Source of the DNA: Reticulitermes speratus
Taxonomy: Eukaryota > Arthropoda > Insecta > Blattodea > Rhinotermitidae
Length of the DNA: 64,000 nt
Direction of reading: 5' to 3'
Assembly (NCBI GenBank): GCA_021186555.1
Contig: JAJKFL010000427.1
Span: 22,741,238 to 22,805,237, forward strand
The translations under genes and the position numbers were made by a program. The notes beneath the pieces are model-generated. The model was not told the origin of the DNA, made no database searches, and worked only from the letters and a program-made list of their open reading frames with translations. Shown in pieces: positions 32,315-42,261 of this stretch; the first letter of the stretch is position 1, and each line of letters opens with the position of its first letter.

Positions 32315-32613
32315 GTCGCCCTCGGACCCAAGGTTCGCGGGTTCGATCCCGGCCGAGGTCGATGGATTTTTAAGGGTGAAAAAATCCGTAGCACAACTTC
32401 CTTCGGAGAGAAAGTCGTAGATTTACGGCATGTAAAAGAACCCAAGTCTCCTGACTAACTGCTAGATGGCTCTGGCAGTCACATCAGGATTGAGTAGAAC
32501 TTGTGCAGTCAGTGGGCTGGTCACTCACTACACCTATGCACACGACCAAAGAAACCTCCGAAAGGAGGCCCTATGCTCCACAAGGAGCGACAGGATAAAT
32601 AATAATAATAATA
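32315..32613 (+). mobile_element. SINE-D copy 2 with 17-bp TSD
   Basis: The head is truncated to GTCGCCCTCGGACCC, followed by B-box GGGTTCGATCCCGG, the body as in copy 1, a tail AACCTCCGAAAGGAGGCCC ... CACAAGGAGCGACAGG and an AATAAT-rich end. The duplication acaataaatagttatta is at 32298-32314 and 32614-32630. Confidence 0.94.
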
Positions 32614-32639
32614 ACAATAAATAGTTATTAATGAATACA

Positions 32640-33070
32640 CAAGTCTTACTCCATCTAACTGCACTTGGTTTTCATTGCTGCTACTTGTTTCGGATGAAAA
32701 CCACAGCCATCTTCAGAGAGCAACAAATGTTAAAGACATGTACTGCGTGCTATTCAGGTTGTCACTTACAAATGGTAAAATGTTTGTACAAATTGGTTTC
32801 GTTCATAAATATACAGTATTATTAAACGTAATGAAATTATAACACAAATTAAATATTAAAATTAAATAAATATAATATTCAAACATGTGGTGATGGAGAA
32901 TTTGTCACCAGGTTCTTGCAGATGGCTGTGGTTTTCAGCCGAAACATGTAGCAGCAATGAAAACCAATTGTGCAATTAGTTGGATAAAGTATTGTGTATA
33001 TAAAACAACTGCACGGAAAATGTACAATACCGAGTTCTTTGTGAATATGATGTGCAATTATTTGGAATAA
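32640..33070. mobile_element. Inverted pair of Penelope-like ends
   Basis: A block at 32659-32717 (TTTTCATTGCTGCTACTTG ... AACCACAGCCATCTTCAG) is repeated in reverse at about 32912-32975. Both contain the GAAAC half of a hammerhead-like motif. The core is CTGAAGA in the left copy and damaged (TTGCAGA) in the right. Confidence 0.65.
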
Positions 33071-33213
33071 TTTAATACAACTACACACGTTTTAAACATA
33101 ATGATAAAAAAAAGGTTACAAATGCAAACGATAAAAATGCGAACATCTGTAACAAGTGCATGAACTCCATTAGAGTTAAATAAATTCTAAAAGGTTCTGA
33201 CGATGGTATATAA

Positions 33214-33560
33214 CAGGGGTGACCAAACCGCGGCTCGCGAGCCACATGCGACTCTTTGACATATAATGTGCTGCTCGCGGAAATATGTTGGCTGAGTTGC
33301 TTTTTGCATTACAATTCATATAAAAGGTAAATAAAAATTTTCAAGCTTTATAATTAATTACCGGGTATAAACTGAGAGTCCGCTGGATTAAAACGTAAGT
33401 TTAATGTTCATGGTGAGTAAATGTATTTAAGAATTTTTGTAACAAAATGTGCGTGTAACAATAAAAACGTGTGTGTAACATATGTTCATGTCTTGCGGCT
33501 CTCAAACATCTGAAGTTTATCGTATGTGGCTCTTACGTTAAGCAAGTTTGGCCACCCCTG
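33214..33560 (-). mobile_element. hAT-type MITE family 1, copy 2 (347 bp)
   Basis: Inverted orientation relative to 7968-8315 and highly similar over its full length. Ends CAGGGGTGACCAAACCGCGG and CAGGGGTGGCCAAACTTGC. A perfect 8-bp TSD gtatataa at 33206-33213 and 33561-33568. Confidence 0.95.
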
Positions 33561-33569
33561 GTATATAAC

Positions 33570-34451
33570 ACTGAGAACCATTGGTTCTCAATCCATTAGA
33601 GCTGTTCTCCAAAAGCTAATAGTTACTCAGCTAATCATGACTTCTCCCGCCGTTTAAGAAACTCGAAGGTTCATTACCGCGTTCACAAAAGCTCCAGTAG
33701 TGAAAGTGAGGGTTTGTGCCATGATATTTATGCATTTCTGAAATCATTCTATAAAGCGAATACATAACAGGTAAGACATACGTTCCTACGAATGACAGTA
33801 TACTTGATACACACAAGCACTGAACCGATTTCTGTGAAAATTGGTTTTGAGTAGTTCAAATTACAAGATGCCGGACAAATTCATTGTGGTTCAATGACAC
33901 GCCCAACTTACAGGCGGCAAACTGCATATTTAAATTACGTTAACCTAATCTATAACAGCACAATTCGAAGTTCGCGACGATTAGCTTCAGTCAATCCTAT
34001 CCATTTTCCACACCCACCTTCCGTAAAATTCATTTTAAGTAATCCTTTACACAAGGTTTTCTTACCAAAATTCCGCGTGTATTTCCGTCATTTAACAAAA
34101 GAGAACAGTAATGCACGTCTCTTTAACGTGCCAACATCCCTTGAAAACAACACACGCAAACGATATGATTTTTCTTATTGTTATGGATATAACGCTGAAT
34201 AGGAAACTGATTATAAGTTATGCATTTTTTACGAATTTGGAGGTGGTTATGGTTTTTTTTCTTCAGAATTTGCTTTGGGAAATAGAAAAGCAGAATAAAA
34301 TATGCCTGAAGAGAGGACAGTAATAACCAGGTGCACTAATCGCTGCACCGCAACGTTAGGTAGCAGACTATCTGTAATGAATGTCAAGATGTGCAGAAGA
34401 GGTTAAAATCACGAAGACCGCGTTTAGTTAACTATATGTGTCTTATCCAAG
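33570..34451. other. Anonymous DNA with trace repeats
   Basis: A short block (GGTTCATTACCGCGTTCAC, 33667) recurs near 9590, 14648 and, reversed, 46630. The 102-codon frame at 33894-34202 is unrecognised. Confidence 0.35.
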
Positions 34452-34640
34452 ACAATGCAGTTGACCTGCACAGCGTGAATAGTGGCATACTGGTCACACA
34501 CAAGAGACGATCGGCTTTCCCTAGCACAAAAAAAAAACTGCCAAGGTCAACTGCAAACTCCACAGTCAGTAACTGTAGTTTGTCAGATAACGTATCTAAG
34601 AAGCTGTTGCCTCTATTCTCGTAACATAAAATCCTCACCG
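34452..34640 (+). repeat. Dispersed repeat R4, copy 1
   Basis: CAATGCAGTTGACCTGCACAG and CCAAGGTCAACTGCAAACTCC recur at 38621-38645 and 38950-38975. In the second copy about 240 bp of other sequence lie between the two parts. Confidence 0.6.
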
Positions 34641-35106
34641 CAACGCTTTGTGGTTTATTTAATGACGCTGTCAGCAGACCCATGTCAGATTATATACAAA
34701 ATCAAACTGTAAGATAAGTGATTGAATGGGGAAGGACGTGGAAAGACGAGTTCGTGGTCTAATTAGACGTAATCGTCCTGTCAGTTGTGTTGAACTACGC
34801 AAGTGTGTGTCAGGATAGTCAATGTTCGGGCCGAGATTCGAAAAGAGTACCTCCCGGCTACAAGTCAGATACGTTACTGCTTGACACAATTTGTTATTTG
34901 CACATATGTATTGTTGGTTACTAAGGAGCATGACTTTGACCTTTATAGTATTTCGCAGGAGGAAGACAAGCCGTAAATCGCTTCTGACGAGGAACCGACA
35001 TATCCCAGTCAAAAATACATTGGGTTGAAGTGCAGTAATGTTTTTGAGGGCGTGTTAATTCTATTACGCGAGATGATATTTTCTCTTGTGGTCTATCTGG
35101 TTACAG

Positions 35107-35582
35107 CAGTGGTTCCCAAAGTGAGCGATGCCGCCCCCTAGGGGGCGGTGGGATTACTGAGGTGGGCGCTAATGAGAGGTGGAAGGGAGCGCTGTTATTA
35201 TCACAGGGGGACGCTAGTAGACGAGTAGTGCATTTATTTTTATAATGAAATTCAAATAAATTAATTTTTGTGTTAAAAATAAAAAATGAAATACATTTCT
35301 TAGTATTTTAATTTATGAATCTTATTCAAACACATATTATTTTTTTAATAAACTATTGCTAGATGAATTATTGTTAATCATAAAAATATAATAAATTTTA
35401 ATTTATTAATTAACACATAAAACATTAAGTTTAACTCTTATAATTTTACTTAAACGATTTTTAAATATAAAATAAACGTGGAAACAAAAGCGCATTTATG
35501 TTTTTTTTAAAAGTAGGGGGGCGCTGTGGGTGTGTATATGGAACCAAGGGGGCGGTTGACCGAAAAAGTTTGGGAACCACTG
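35107..35582. mobile_element. hAT-type MITE family 2, copy 2 (476 bp)
   Basis: Same termini as 18145-18635 (CAGTGGTTCCCAAAGTGAGC; CAGTGGTTCCCAAACTTTTT reversed). A perfect 8-bp TSD ggttacag at 35099-35106 and 35583-35590. The same orientation and a very similar AT-rich interior indicate recent spread. Confidence 0.95.
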
Positions 35583-35689
35583 GGTTACAGCATTGCATAA
35601 ATCTGACTCTACGATTGTTATAAAATGAACACCTAACAAATGGTGACCTGTGGAAAACAGTAAGAGACATGTTCCTGACAAGATACGTT

Positions 35690-35790
35690 ATACAGTAGTT
35701 TAATTCATCGATAGAGCTAACTGTATTATACCATAAAATGTGGCTACATGTTTCGACCAATTATATGGTCATCCTCAGGCCACTTGTGCA
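35690..35790 (-). mobile_element. Penelope-like terminal fragment
   Basis: Minus-strand fragment carrying the best hammerhead-like motif in the window (35740-35783). The rest is short, without coding sequence. Confidence 0.5.
35740..35783 (-). ncRNA. Hammerhead-ribozyme-like motif, complete stem I
   Basis: Minus strand: gtggc, CTGAGGA, stem II gacca/tggtc (5 bp, AT loop), GAAAC, ACATGT, A, gccac. Stem I is a perfect 5-bp pairing (gtggc with gccac). C3, U4, G5, A6, G8, A9, G12, A13 and A14 are all present, and the cleavage site reads GUA. An unpaired U after A9 is the one departure from consensus. Stem III is minimal (AC/GU). Confidence 0.7.
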
Positions 35791-36036
35791 CATAAAACCA
35801 AAATTACAATTGCTTGGGGCAGAATTAGATCTCAGTCTGTTAACAGTGCACATAAATAAAATTTAAAATTTGTTTAAAAAAATTTAAAGGTTAAGTATTA
35901 AAGCATTTTATGTAAAATTTGTCCTTATTATTTCTTGTCTTAGTCAATAATGATGTCTATTTGGTGTGTAGAAGTATGATGACATGCAGGACGTATCTTT
36001 TTGTAAGTTGGTATTGAGGTGTAAACCTCGTATGTA

Positions 36037-36113
36037 CAGGTATACACAAAAGAATGGTGCGGTTTCAATAGTTTTCACTATAGAAACCGCACCATTCTTT
36101 TGTGTATACCCTG
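36037..36113. mobile_element. 77-bp hairpin MITE made of two transposon ends
   Basis: Starts CAGGTATACACAAAAGAATG and ends as its inverse, with TA on both sides (36035-36036 and 36114-36115). The arms of about 32 bp match the outer TIR of the 28240-28803 element; only a few bases separate them. Confidence 0.92.
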
Positions 36114-36667
36114 TATATTTCGTTATTGCTATGGAGCTGGTTTCCGTATCCTGTCTGTGTGTCCTGGTTGTTAGGAGAGGAGAAAAAAAGGGATAATATT
36201 TTCTCTGCAAGCTTCGCCCGGAGATTGGGGGCCTCCAACCATGCCGTCAAGGTCAAAGTTTTACTCGTGAGTAAATCAGTATGTTATCTCTGACTGTTGC
36301 TCAAAGGTAGGCATATCGGTCAGGCACCCGTGGTTTTCTGTCAACAGAACTAACACACCGCACCCAGCAAACCGTGGGAAGGTGGCGCGACAAGTGGCCC
36401 TGCATTCTTCGGAACTCAACAGCACGCAGGCGTGATGCTAGAACTAATTAGCACTACAGCCTGTAGTGAGAACATACACACTAGCGCCTCTACAGGCACT
36501 ACACGTATGACGTTCTCACGGCCTGGATGTCTTCTACGGTTTGACACAGTGCAGTTTGGTAGTAACGTTAGTAAAGAGCTACCAGACTACACGGCGTCAA
36601 ATAGCACGGTAATGTTCGGTACAGCAAATGTCCGAGTGTCCCTTCTGTGGCCCCACACGTCAGAGAA

Positions 36668-36781
36668 ACAAAATGTGCATGTAACAATAAAAACGTGTGT
36701 GTAATATCTGTTCATGTCTTGCGGCTCTCAAACATCTGAAGTTTATCGTATGTGGCCGTTAAGCAAGTTTGGCCACCCCTG
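36668..36781 (-). mobile_element. hAT-type MITE family 1, truncated copy 3
   Basis: Only the terminal third is present (ACAATAAAAACGTGTGTGT to AAGTTTGGCCACCCCTG), same orientation as 33214-33560. No TSD can be tested because the other end is lost. Confidence 0.85.
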
Positions 36782-36872
36782 CACTACAGTATAATACATT
36801 GCAGCAGTAATACATATCAGCTGCAGAAATCACTAAGATATAATACGTATTACTATTGCAATGCATTATGCT

Positions 36873-37148
36873 GGGCTGTGCCATGGTTAGTCGCCGGCCT
36901 CTTTCCGCGAAGGCCCGGGTTCGATCCCGGCTCACTCCATGTAGGATGTGTAGTGGACAAATTGGCAGTGGGACAGGTTTTTTCCCGAATACTTCGGTTT
37001 TCCCCTGACAATTTCATTCCACCGGTGCTCCATTACTTGAAAAAAAAAAACACTAATCATCTTCATCACAGGGTTGCACAATAAGCCTCAAGGCTGCGGT
37101 GCGTCCGTAGCATCTGCTGCGGGGCTCTTCTCCACAAAAAAAAAAAGT
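36873..37148 (+). mobile_element. SINE-B full-length copy with TSD
   Basis: Head with GTTAGTCGCCGGCCTC and B-box GGGTTCGATCCCGG, body (GGACAAATTGGCAGTGGGAC), an internal A10 stretch, then the 3' domain AAGCCTCAAGGCTGCGGTGC ... CATCTGCTGCGGGGC and an A-tail. attatgct occurs at 36865-36872 and 37149-37156. This copy defines the full SINE-B. Confidence 0.9.
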
Positions 37149-37389
37149 ATTATGCTCTAGTGAGTTTTAAGTATTGGTGTACAGACTTCCAGAGCTTTGG
37201 AGACACATAGACACATCCATCTGGGCTCTTTCTTTCTGAACCCTGAAGACATTAAACAACTACGTCTGGGGGCGATCTGGACCTTCATTACAAGGACAGG
37301 GCTCCTATGACTTAGACTTAGTTAAGGGGCACAAAGGGCCCGTCAAAGGCCTACGTGCATCGGGACCATAAGGGCCCGACCCACATTTA

Positions 37390-37640
37390 TACTTACTTAC
37401 AGAATCCCAGAAGACGGCGGAGTTCCGCCGAAACATGTAGTAGTAAACAAGAGACTGTATGGTTCTGTATGTTAAATGTGTACACGCAGACTTGCAGTTT
37501 TCTGCTTTTCTGTTCTCGTGTAGTGGCCTGATGATGGCTCGATCTTAGAGCCGAAACTGGTCGCCAGAAAAAGTTTACAACTACCTTGTTGCTGTGTGTG
37601 ATTGATAACTGAATAAATACACATTTGTGAACATGCTGGT
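37390..37640 (+). mobile_element. Two Penelope-like ends in tandem
   Basis: The first block (37408-37445) has AGAAGAC, the strong stem ggcgga/tccgcc, GAAACATGTAG, with C3-U4 changed. The second block holds the complete motif at 37523-37567. They lie in the same direction about 110 bp apart. Confidence 0.5.
37523..37567 (+). ncRNA. Hammerhead-ribozyme-like motif with GUC cleavage site
   Basis: tggc, CTGATGA, stem II ggctc/gagcc (5 bp), GAAAC, short stem III (AC TG GT), C, gcca. Stem I pairs tggc with gcca. The cleavage triplet is the preferred GUC. As in the other copies one U lies between A9 and stem II. Confidence 0.7.
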
Positions 37641-37839
37641 TTTATAAACTACAAAGCATTTCCGCGTTCTTTTTTTTTGGCTCGTTCCACAACCAAAACT
37701 AGCTTCGGTTTGGTGAACAGGTGTCAATGTTTCTAAGTTGTACCCCAACGATGTAGGCAGCATGCCTGTCTGAAGCGTTGTTACCTATCAATGAAAACAA
37801 TGACGTCATACCTTGGAGACAGTAACTCGGTGCAGCGCA

Positions 37840-38300
37840 AGGGTGCACCAATCCCGGATGCCAGGACGCCCGGGCGACTAAATTTTGTACAGTGATGCCT
37901 AATATTTGTGGGTAAAGGTAAAAGGTAAAGCAATCCCTGTACAGGCCTCGCCAGGCCCTTAGGGTTCCAGGAGGTTGAGGCTCCCAGATTTCTAGACAGT
38001 CGGCCCATGAAGGTGGTAAGGTTGTCAGCCCTACGCTCCGGCCGCCTTTACCCCCCAGGAAATATTCCTGGTACTCATTTCTGTTAGAGGCCGAGTCGAT
38101 CCCAGGGCCATAGTGCGACCGAAAGGATTATGTCAATGAAAAATTCCAGTGACATCCATGACCTTCCGGCTTGTAGCGCAGTGCCTCAACCAACTGCGCC
38201 GTCGCGTGCCCCAATATTTGTGGGTCCGCAGCATAACTCATGTTTCTTGTCCACATTTTGACACCTAGAATTTTTTGGACCCCTGGCGCAGTGTAGCCCA
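37840..38300 (+). repeat. Dispersed repeat R3, copy split by SINE-E
   Basis: R3 sequence runs 37840-37913 and resumes at 38226. The two parts align continuously with the reverse complement of 22420-22545. Confidence 0.75.
37914..38212 (-). mobile_element. SINE-E copy 2 with 13-bp TSD
   Basis: Minus strand: head GCGACGGCGCAGTTGGTTGA (B-box deleted or decayed), then CCTTTCGGTCGCACTATGG, GGGGTAAAGGCGGCCGGAGC and the end GGCCTGTACAGGGATTGC. The target duplication aatatttgtgggt is at 37901-37913 and 38213-38225. Confidence 0.93.
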
Positions 38301-40327
38301 GGCAATAGTAACTCCGGAGATGGTAACTCAAAATTAGTGCACTGTACCATTCACAATGTTTGTACTATCGGCTGCTTTATGCTAACTGAAGACTTAAACC
38401 CTCGACTTTCGACCAAAGAAGGGCAGCGGGTACAAAAACGGATCATGGCGTGTCGATAGGTTGGGAAAGTACGCGGGTCCTGCGTGACCTTACACATGAC
38501 CTGAAGTGTCTTGATGGTTTCTGACTCACAGATAAATTTATGGTTTCCAAGGGCACGTCCATTTGTATGTTAGCCATATGCCTGATAGCCCATCTACTAC
38601 TGTCCCTTACTCAAGAGAATGCAGTTGACCTGCACAGGGTGGGTAGAGTCCCTTAACACCCGCGACAACAGTCGGGGAGAATATACAGATCCTGTCAAAA
38701 ATATAAGTCTCTATCACTGCATGATCTTCTTTCCACTGGTCGCCATTTGCTAGGTGTTTCGTTTATAACAAGCCTAAAGTCAAATTCATGCACAGCTCTA
38801 AGCACACAGAACACTACACAAAATAACTGTATTATCTCACACGCACAAAACACGACTGCACTTCAGCCCACTTTATTTTTAACTGTAATATATCGGTTAC
38901 TGGTCACAAACAAAGGTAGGCTTGGCTTTGCACAGCGCAAATAATTTCCAAGGTCAACTACAAACTCCTCAGTCAGTATTATCTACTGCCTGCCCTCACT
39001 GTACGACACAAAACGTGATAGCAGCAAAACAGATCCCACTTCTTGGGTTCCAGTTCCAGTAAGAGTTTCTGATACAGTTACATGGAAAAGGTAAATGTAT
39101 CCCGGGTCTCGAAGTAGCGATCCACCACGCATTCCAGCTCCATGGAACAACCCCCTCCACACCATCCGATCTGTTACAATTCCCCCTCTCGTGTATTGCT
39201 CTGCAGTCATCTTTATGATGTTCACACGGATGGTGGCAGTGATAGCCACATGCCGCTAGTCAAGCACTTTGGGCTGGTTGTCATGACAAGAGGGATGGCT
39301 GGAGGGGAAATTGTCGATCACCGTCATACCACAACCAACAAAAGTCTCGTGCCTCGTATAGACGAAAAAGAGCTGTTTCTCCGTTAATTCAACGACGATT
39401 TCTCAACTACGTAGGTCTTACAGCGTCGAATGTCAAGGATTATGTATTATGATTTGTAATGGGCTTGTCGCGGTCTGTTGTAGGCAACCGTAGTGCCCCA
39501 GAAACTGCATGGATGGACCAATGAAAATACATAACAGACGTGGCAGCAAACAAGCAGATTACGAATAGGATTATGGGTTTCTCTACGAGTAATTCGGTTT
39601 TCCTCTGCATCATCCCACCGGTGTGCTCCATACACATTTATTCATCTATCACCGACGTTATATGATCTTAGCACTTGACAGCGTCGTTAAATAAGACACT
39701 TGATCTTGACTCTTCACGCAAGTTGTCAGCTTCGGGCCACGGTTGCTTACACACTACGAAAAGAAACTCTGCCGGGATGATGAGTGCCGATCTGGACTCA
39801 GTGTCCTTACCAAGAATCAAATACCGGCCCTCCACTTCTGTAGCTACTCTCGGCGCATGCGTGAGGGTACCGAAATGAATTTCATATTCCAAATACGATT
39901 CGGAAACCGAAAAGCGCGGAAGGATACAATATGCAGGAAACGCTCCACCAAGTTTTGCGACAGCTGGTAACACGAACTTCCGGTCTCTTAAGAGGGGTTT
40001 TAAAACACTACAAATCGCAACTTTAAGCTGCAGGACAAGTCTCTTGTAATTGGCTGCTTCAAATGCATCCACGCCTAAGCTGTATCTTACCACAACACAA
40101 ACATAATTCTTTAAAACTTCTGCACCTCTGGTTCGTAATGCTGTCAGTGTATCGCCACAACGCCTAGTTCCACTGACGTGAAAGCTAGGGACTCACCATT
40201 CTACATAGTGACCTCAAGGCCCGTAGCCAGACCATGAACACAGGGGTGCAGTGACTTGCAGTGCTGTTGCATATACGTACATACGTTTATATATGTATAT
40301 AATGCTGTTATACATATACTGTATATA
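38301..40327. other. Anonymous DNA with repeat traces
   Basis: Contains the second R4 copy (38621-38645 and 38890-39010, interrupted) and a SINE-B piece (39570-39655: TTTCTCTACGAGTAATTCGG, CCACCGGTGTGCTCCATAC). The 141-codon minus frame at 39668-40093 is unrecognised. Confidence 0.4.
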
Positions 40328-40510
40328 CAGTCGAAGTTGGTTATAGCATCATAAAAAGGATAATAATTTGTGTCGTTATAAACAAGTGTTGTTATAACCG
40401 AGAAGTATAATGTTATGGTTAACAGTGAGGAATTAATTGGTGTCACAGAATATCTGACGTTATAGACGAGGTGTCGCATAAACCGATGTCGTTATAACCG
40501 GGTTCGACTG
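40328..40510. mobile_element. pogo/Tigger-like MITE, copy 2 (183 bp)
   Basis: Inverted copy of 42-226; right end reverse-complemented CAGTCGAACCCGGTTATAAC, TA on both sides (40326-40327 and 40511-40512). Confidence 0.85.
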
Positions 40511-40609
40511 TATGTATTATGTATGCATATATGGAAAACATACTGTCTCTGGGATGTGACGCTATGTAGCCTAGTATATATGTACCGACGTACTGAAAGA
40601 ACTTCTCCC

Positions 40610-40710
40610 TCCATCCTGAAGGCAGATGGAGTCAGCATGTTCCTCCGAAACGTCAGTATATTTCCATTAGACTACACGGTGCCACATCCCAGAAGACGGT
40701 CTTCACAGCC
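40610..40710. repeat. Dispersed repeat R6, copy
   Basis: ATGTTCCTCCGAAACGTCAG, then AGACTACACGGTGCCACATC and CCAGAAGACGG; also near 5517, 59160 and 61195. It resembles the GAAAC-centred Penelope-like ends but lacks a clear core. Confidence 0.55.
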
Positions 40711-40960
40711 AGTCTCCTTCATTTAACCCTCTCCTCCAAACACTCCATTCCCACCCTATGCATTTTTTCGTCCTACAATAATTCTTCTCCCCTTTCCTTT
40801 GGCCCTCTCCTGTACCCTACACAGTTTAAGTAAATATTGTTCGAAACATGTAGTTACAGGAGAAGAAGAGGAGTTGTTTCAATGTCTTCCAGGAGGTCCG
40901 CGTCCTCCATGAGGGCAAACACTACAAGCTACCAAAACACACACAATTGTACCTGTAATC

Positions 40961-41215
40961 GTGTTATGGAATAATGCGTGGCGTTTGACTAACGCCATGT
41001 GTCGGCTAATACGAGTAGCCATATTGTATAACGTCTTATTCCGACAAATGTACACTTTAATTAATTATCTGGAACTCAACAACCAGTATGTGATTAATAA
41101 TTCAACGAACCTAGCTCATGACATTGACAAACTAAAAATTAACAAAAATCACAGATTTATTACATACAACATTAAAGACTTATTTGTAAACATACCAATT
41201 CAAGAAAAAATAAAG
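40961..41215 (+). pseudogene. Penelope-like reverse-transcriptase fragment
   Basis: The frame contains NLAHDIDKLKINKNHRFITY followed by NIKDLFVNIPIQE. The D-x-x-x-LFVNIP pattern corresponds to the first catalytic motif of Penelope-type reverse transcriptases (compare SLFTNIP in other RTs of this class; recalled, not searched). The catalytic DD motif and the GIY-YIG nuclease are absent. It lies just beyond exon 2 of bib in intron 2, in antisense direction. Confidence 0.5.
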
Positions 41216-41401
41216 TGTACATTTGTCGGAATAAGACTTTATACAATAAAAATGTACGGTGCAGGTAACATAAAGTTAGCCATATTGTCTGTGAGTGCAG
41301 GCAAACAATACATGAAACTCTCTTGTATATAATTACATCACGAATGTATCAACTGTGACGAAACGTGCAGTTCCAGAAAGGCACCTGGGCCCACCACTTA
41401 C

Positions 41402-41528
41402 CCATAAAGCAGAGCAGCCCCCGCGATGCCACCCCCACACTGCGCCGTGACGAACATGATCGCCCTCAGTGGAGTTACGTTACGCGTCACCGCCATGGCG
41501 ACCGTCACAGCTGGGTTCACATGGGCAC
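41402..41528 (-). CDS. bib: bib (Big brain, MIP/aquaporin family), coding exon 2
   Basis: 127 bp, 42 codons with split codons at both ends. The acceptor (TTTGTGCGCAG before 41528) completes a Gly begun by the last base of exon 1. The donor GTAAGT starts at 41401 and splits a Gly codon in phase 2. The protein starts GAHVNPAVTVAMAVTRNVTP and includes the first NPA signature of aquaporins (half-helix B). It continues with FVTAQCGGGIAGAALLYG, the third membrane helix with the glycine-rich face usual for MIP proteins. Big brain acts with Notch in lateral inhibition during insect neurogenesis and has been described as a membrane channel. The second NPA half and the long C-terminal tail are not found in this window. 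Confidence 0.93.
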
Positions 41529-41655
41529 CTGCGCACAAAGTTGACGTACACTTGACAACAATGCTGATCTGTGAAGCTACGTTACAAAGTCGGTTTTAAT
41601 GGCATTTAAAGAAGATATGAAACTGGCACTGTCGACCTGAAATATACCGTCTTCT

Positions 41656-41853
41656 TGTCGAGGCTTCACGATCACACTCAGACACACCACACTTGGTAGG
41701 ACTCCTCTGGACGAGTGATCAGCCCGACGCAGATACCTCTACCTGACAACACACAGACAGACATCCATGCCCCCGGTGCAATTCGAACCCGCAATCTCAG
41801 CAAGCGAACGGCCGCAGATCCACACCTTAGACCACGCGGCCACTAGGATCGGC
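41656..41853 (-). mobile_element. SINE-A copy in bib intron 1, 3' truncated
   Basis: Reverse-oriented: AGGACTCCTCTGGACGAGTG, CTCTACCTGACAACACACAG, then B-box (GCAATTCGAACCCGC) and head CTTAGACCACGCGGCCACT. The tail beyond the AACCTCG domain is missing. Same strand as bib. Confidence 0.88.
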
Positions 41854-41884
41854 TTGAAACAAGATGTTACATATAACCAAACCA

Positions 41885-42254
41885 CCCCCATTTGCGCAGA
41901 GGTTAAAGAAACAGTGGAGCTGTTAACTGTACTCCGCCTCTGGGCCTTCATGGCCTGTTCTAGGGTGAACTTAAGGTAAAGTTCTCCCTAGAAAAGGCCA
42001 TGAAGGCCCAGAAGGGGAGTAGAGGTATAGCTCTACTCTTTCTTTAACCCTGGCACTAGATGGGGGAAGGTGGTCAACTCCACGCCCCGGCCGCTTTACC
42101 CCCGGGAAAGACCCGGTACCCATTGTATAGGAGGCTGGGTGGGCCCCAGGGCCGGTCTGGACGGCTGCGGAAAATCTCGCCCCCACCGGGATTCGATCCC
42201 CGGACCGTCCAGCCCGTAGCGAGTCGCTATACCGACTGAGCTATCCCGGCCCAC
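41885..42254. mobile_element. Tail-to-tail SINE-C pair in bib intron 1
   Basis: 41885-41973 is a plus-strand SINE-C tail only (GGTTAAAGAAAC, CTCTGGGCCTTCATGGCC). 41974-42254 is a nearly complete minus-strand SINE-C. Its A-box is ATAGCTCAGTCGGTATAGCG, its B-box GGGGATCGAATCCCGG, followed by GTCCAGACCGGCCCTGGGG. gaactta borders the second copy at 41967-41973 and 42255-42261. The junction can fold into a hairpin around AAGGTAAAG. Confidence 0.88.
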
Positions 42255-42261
42255 GAACTTA

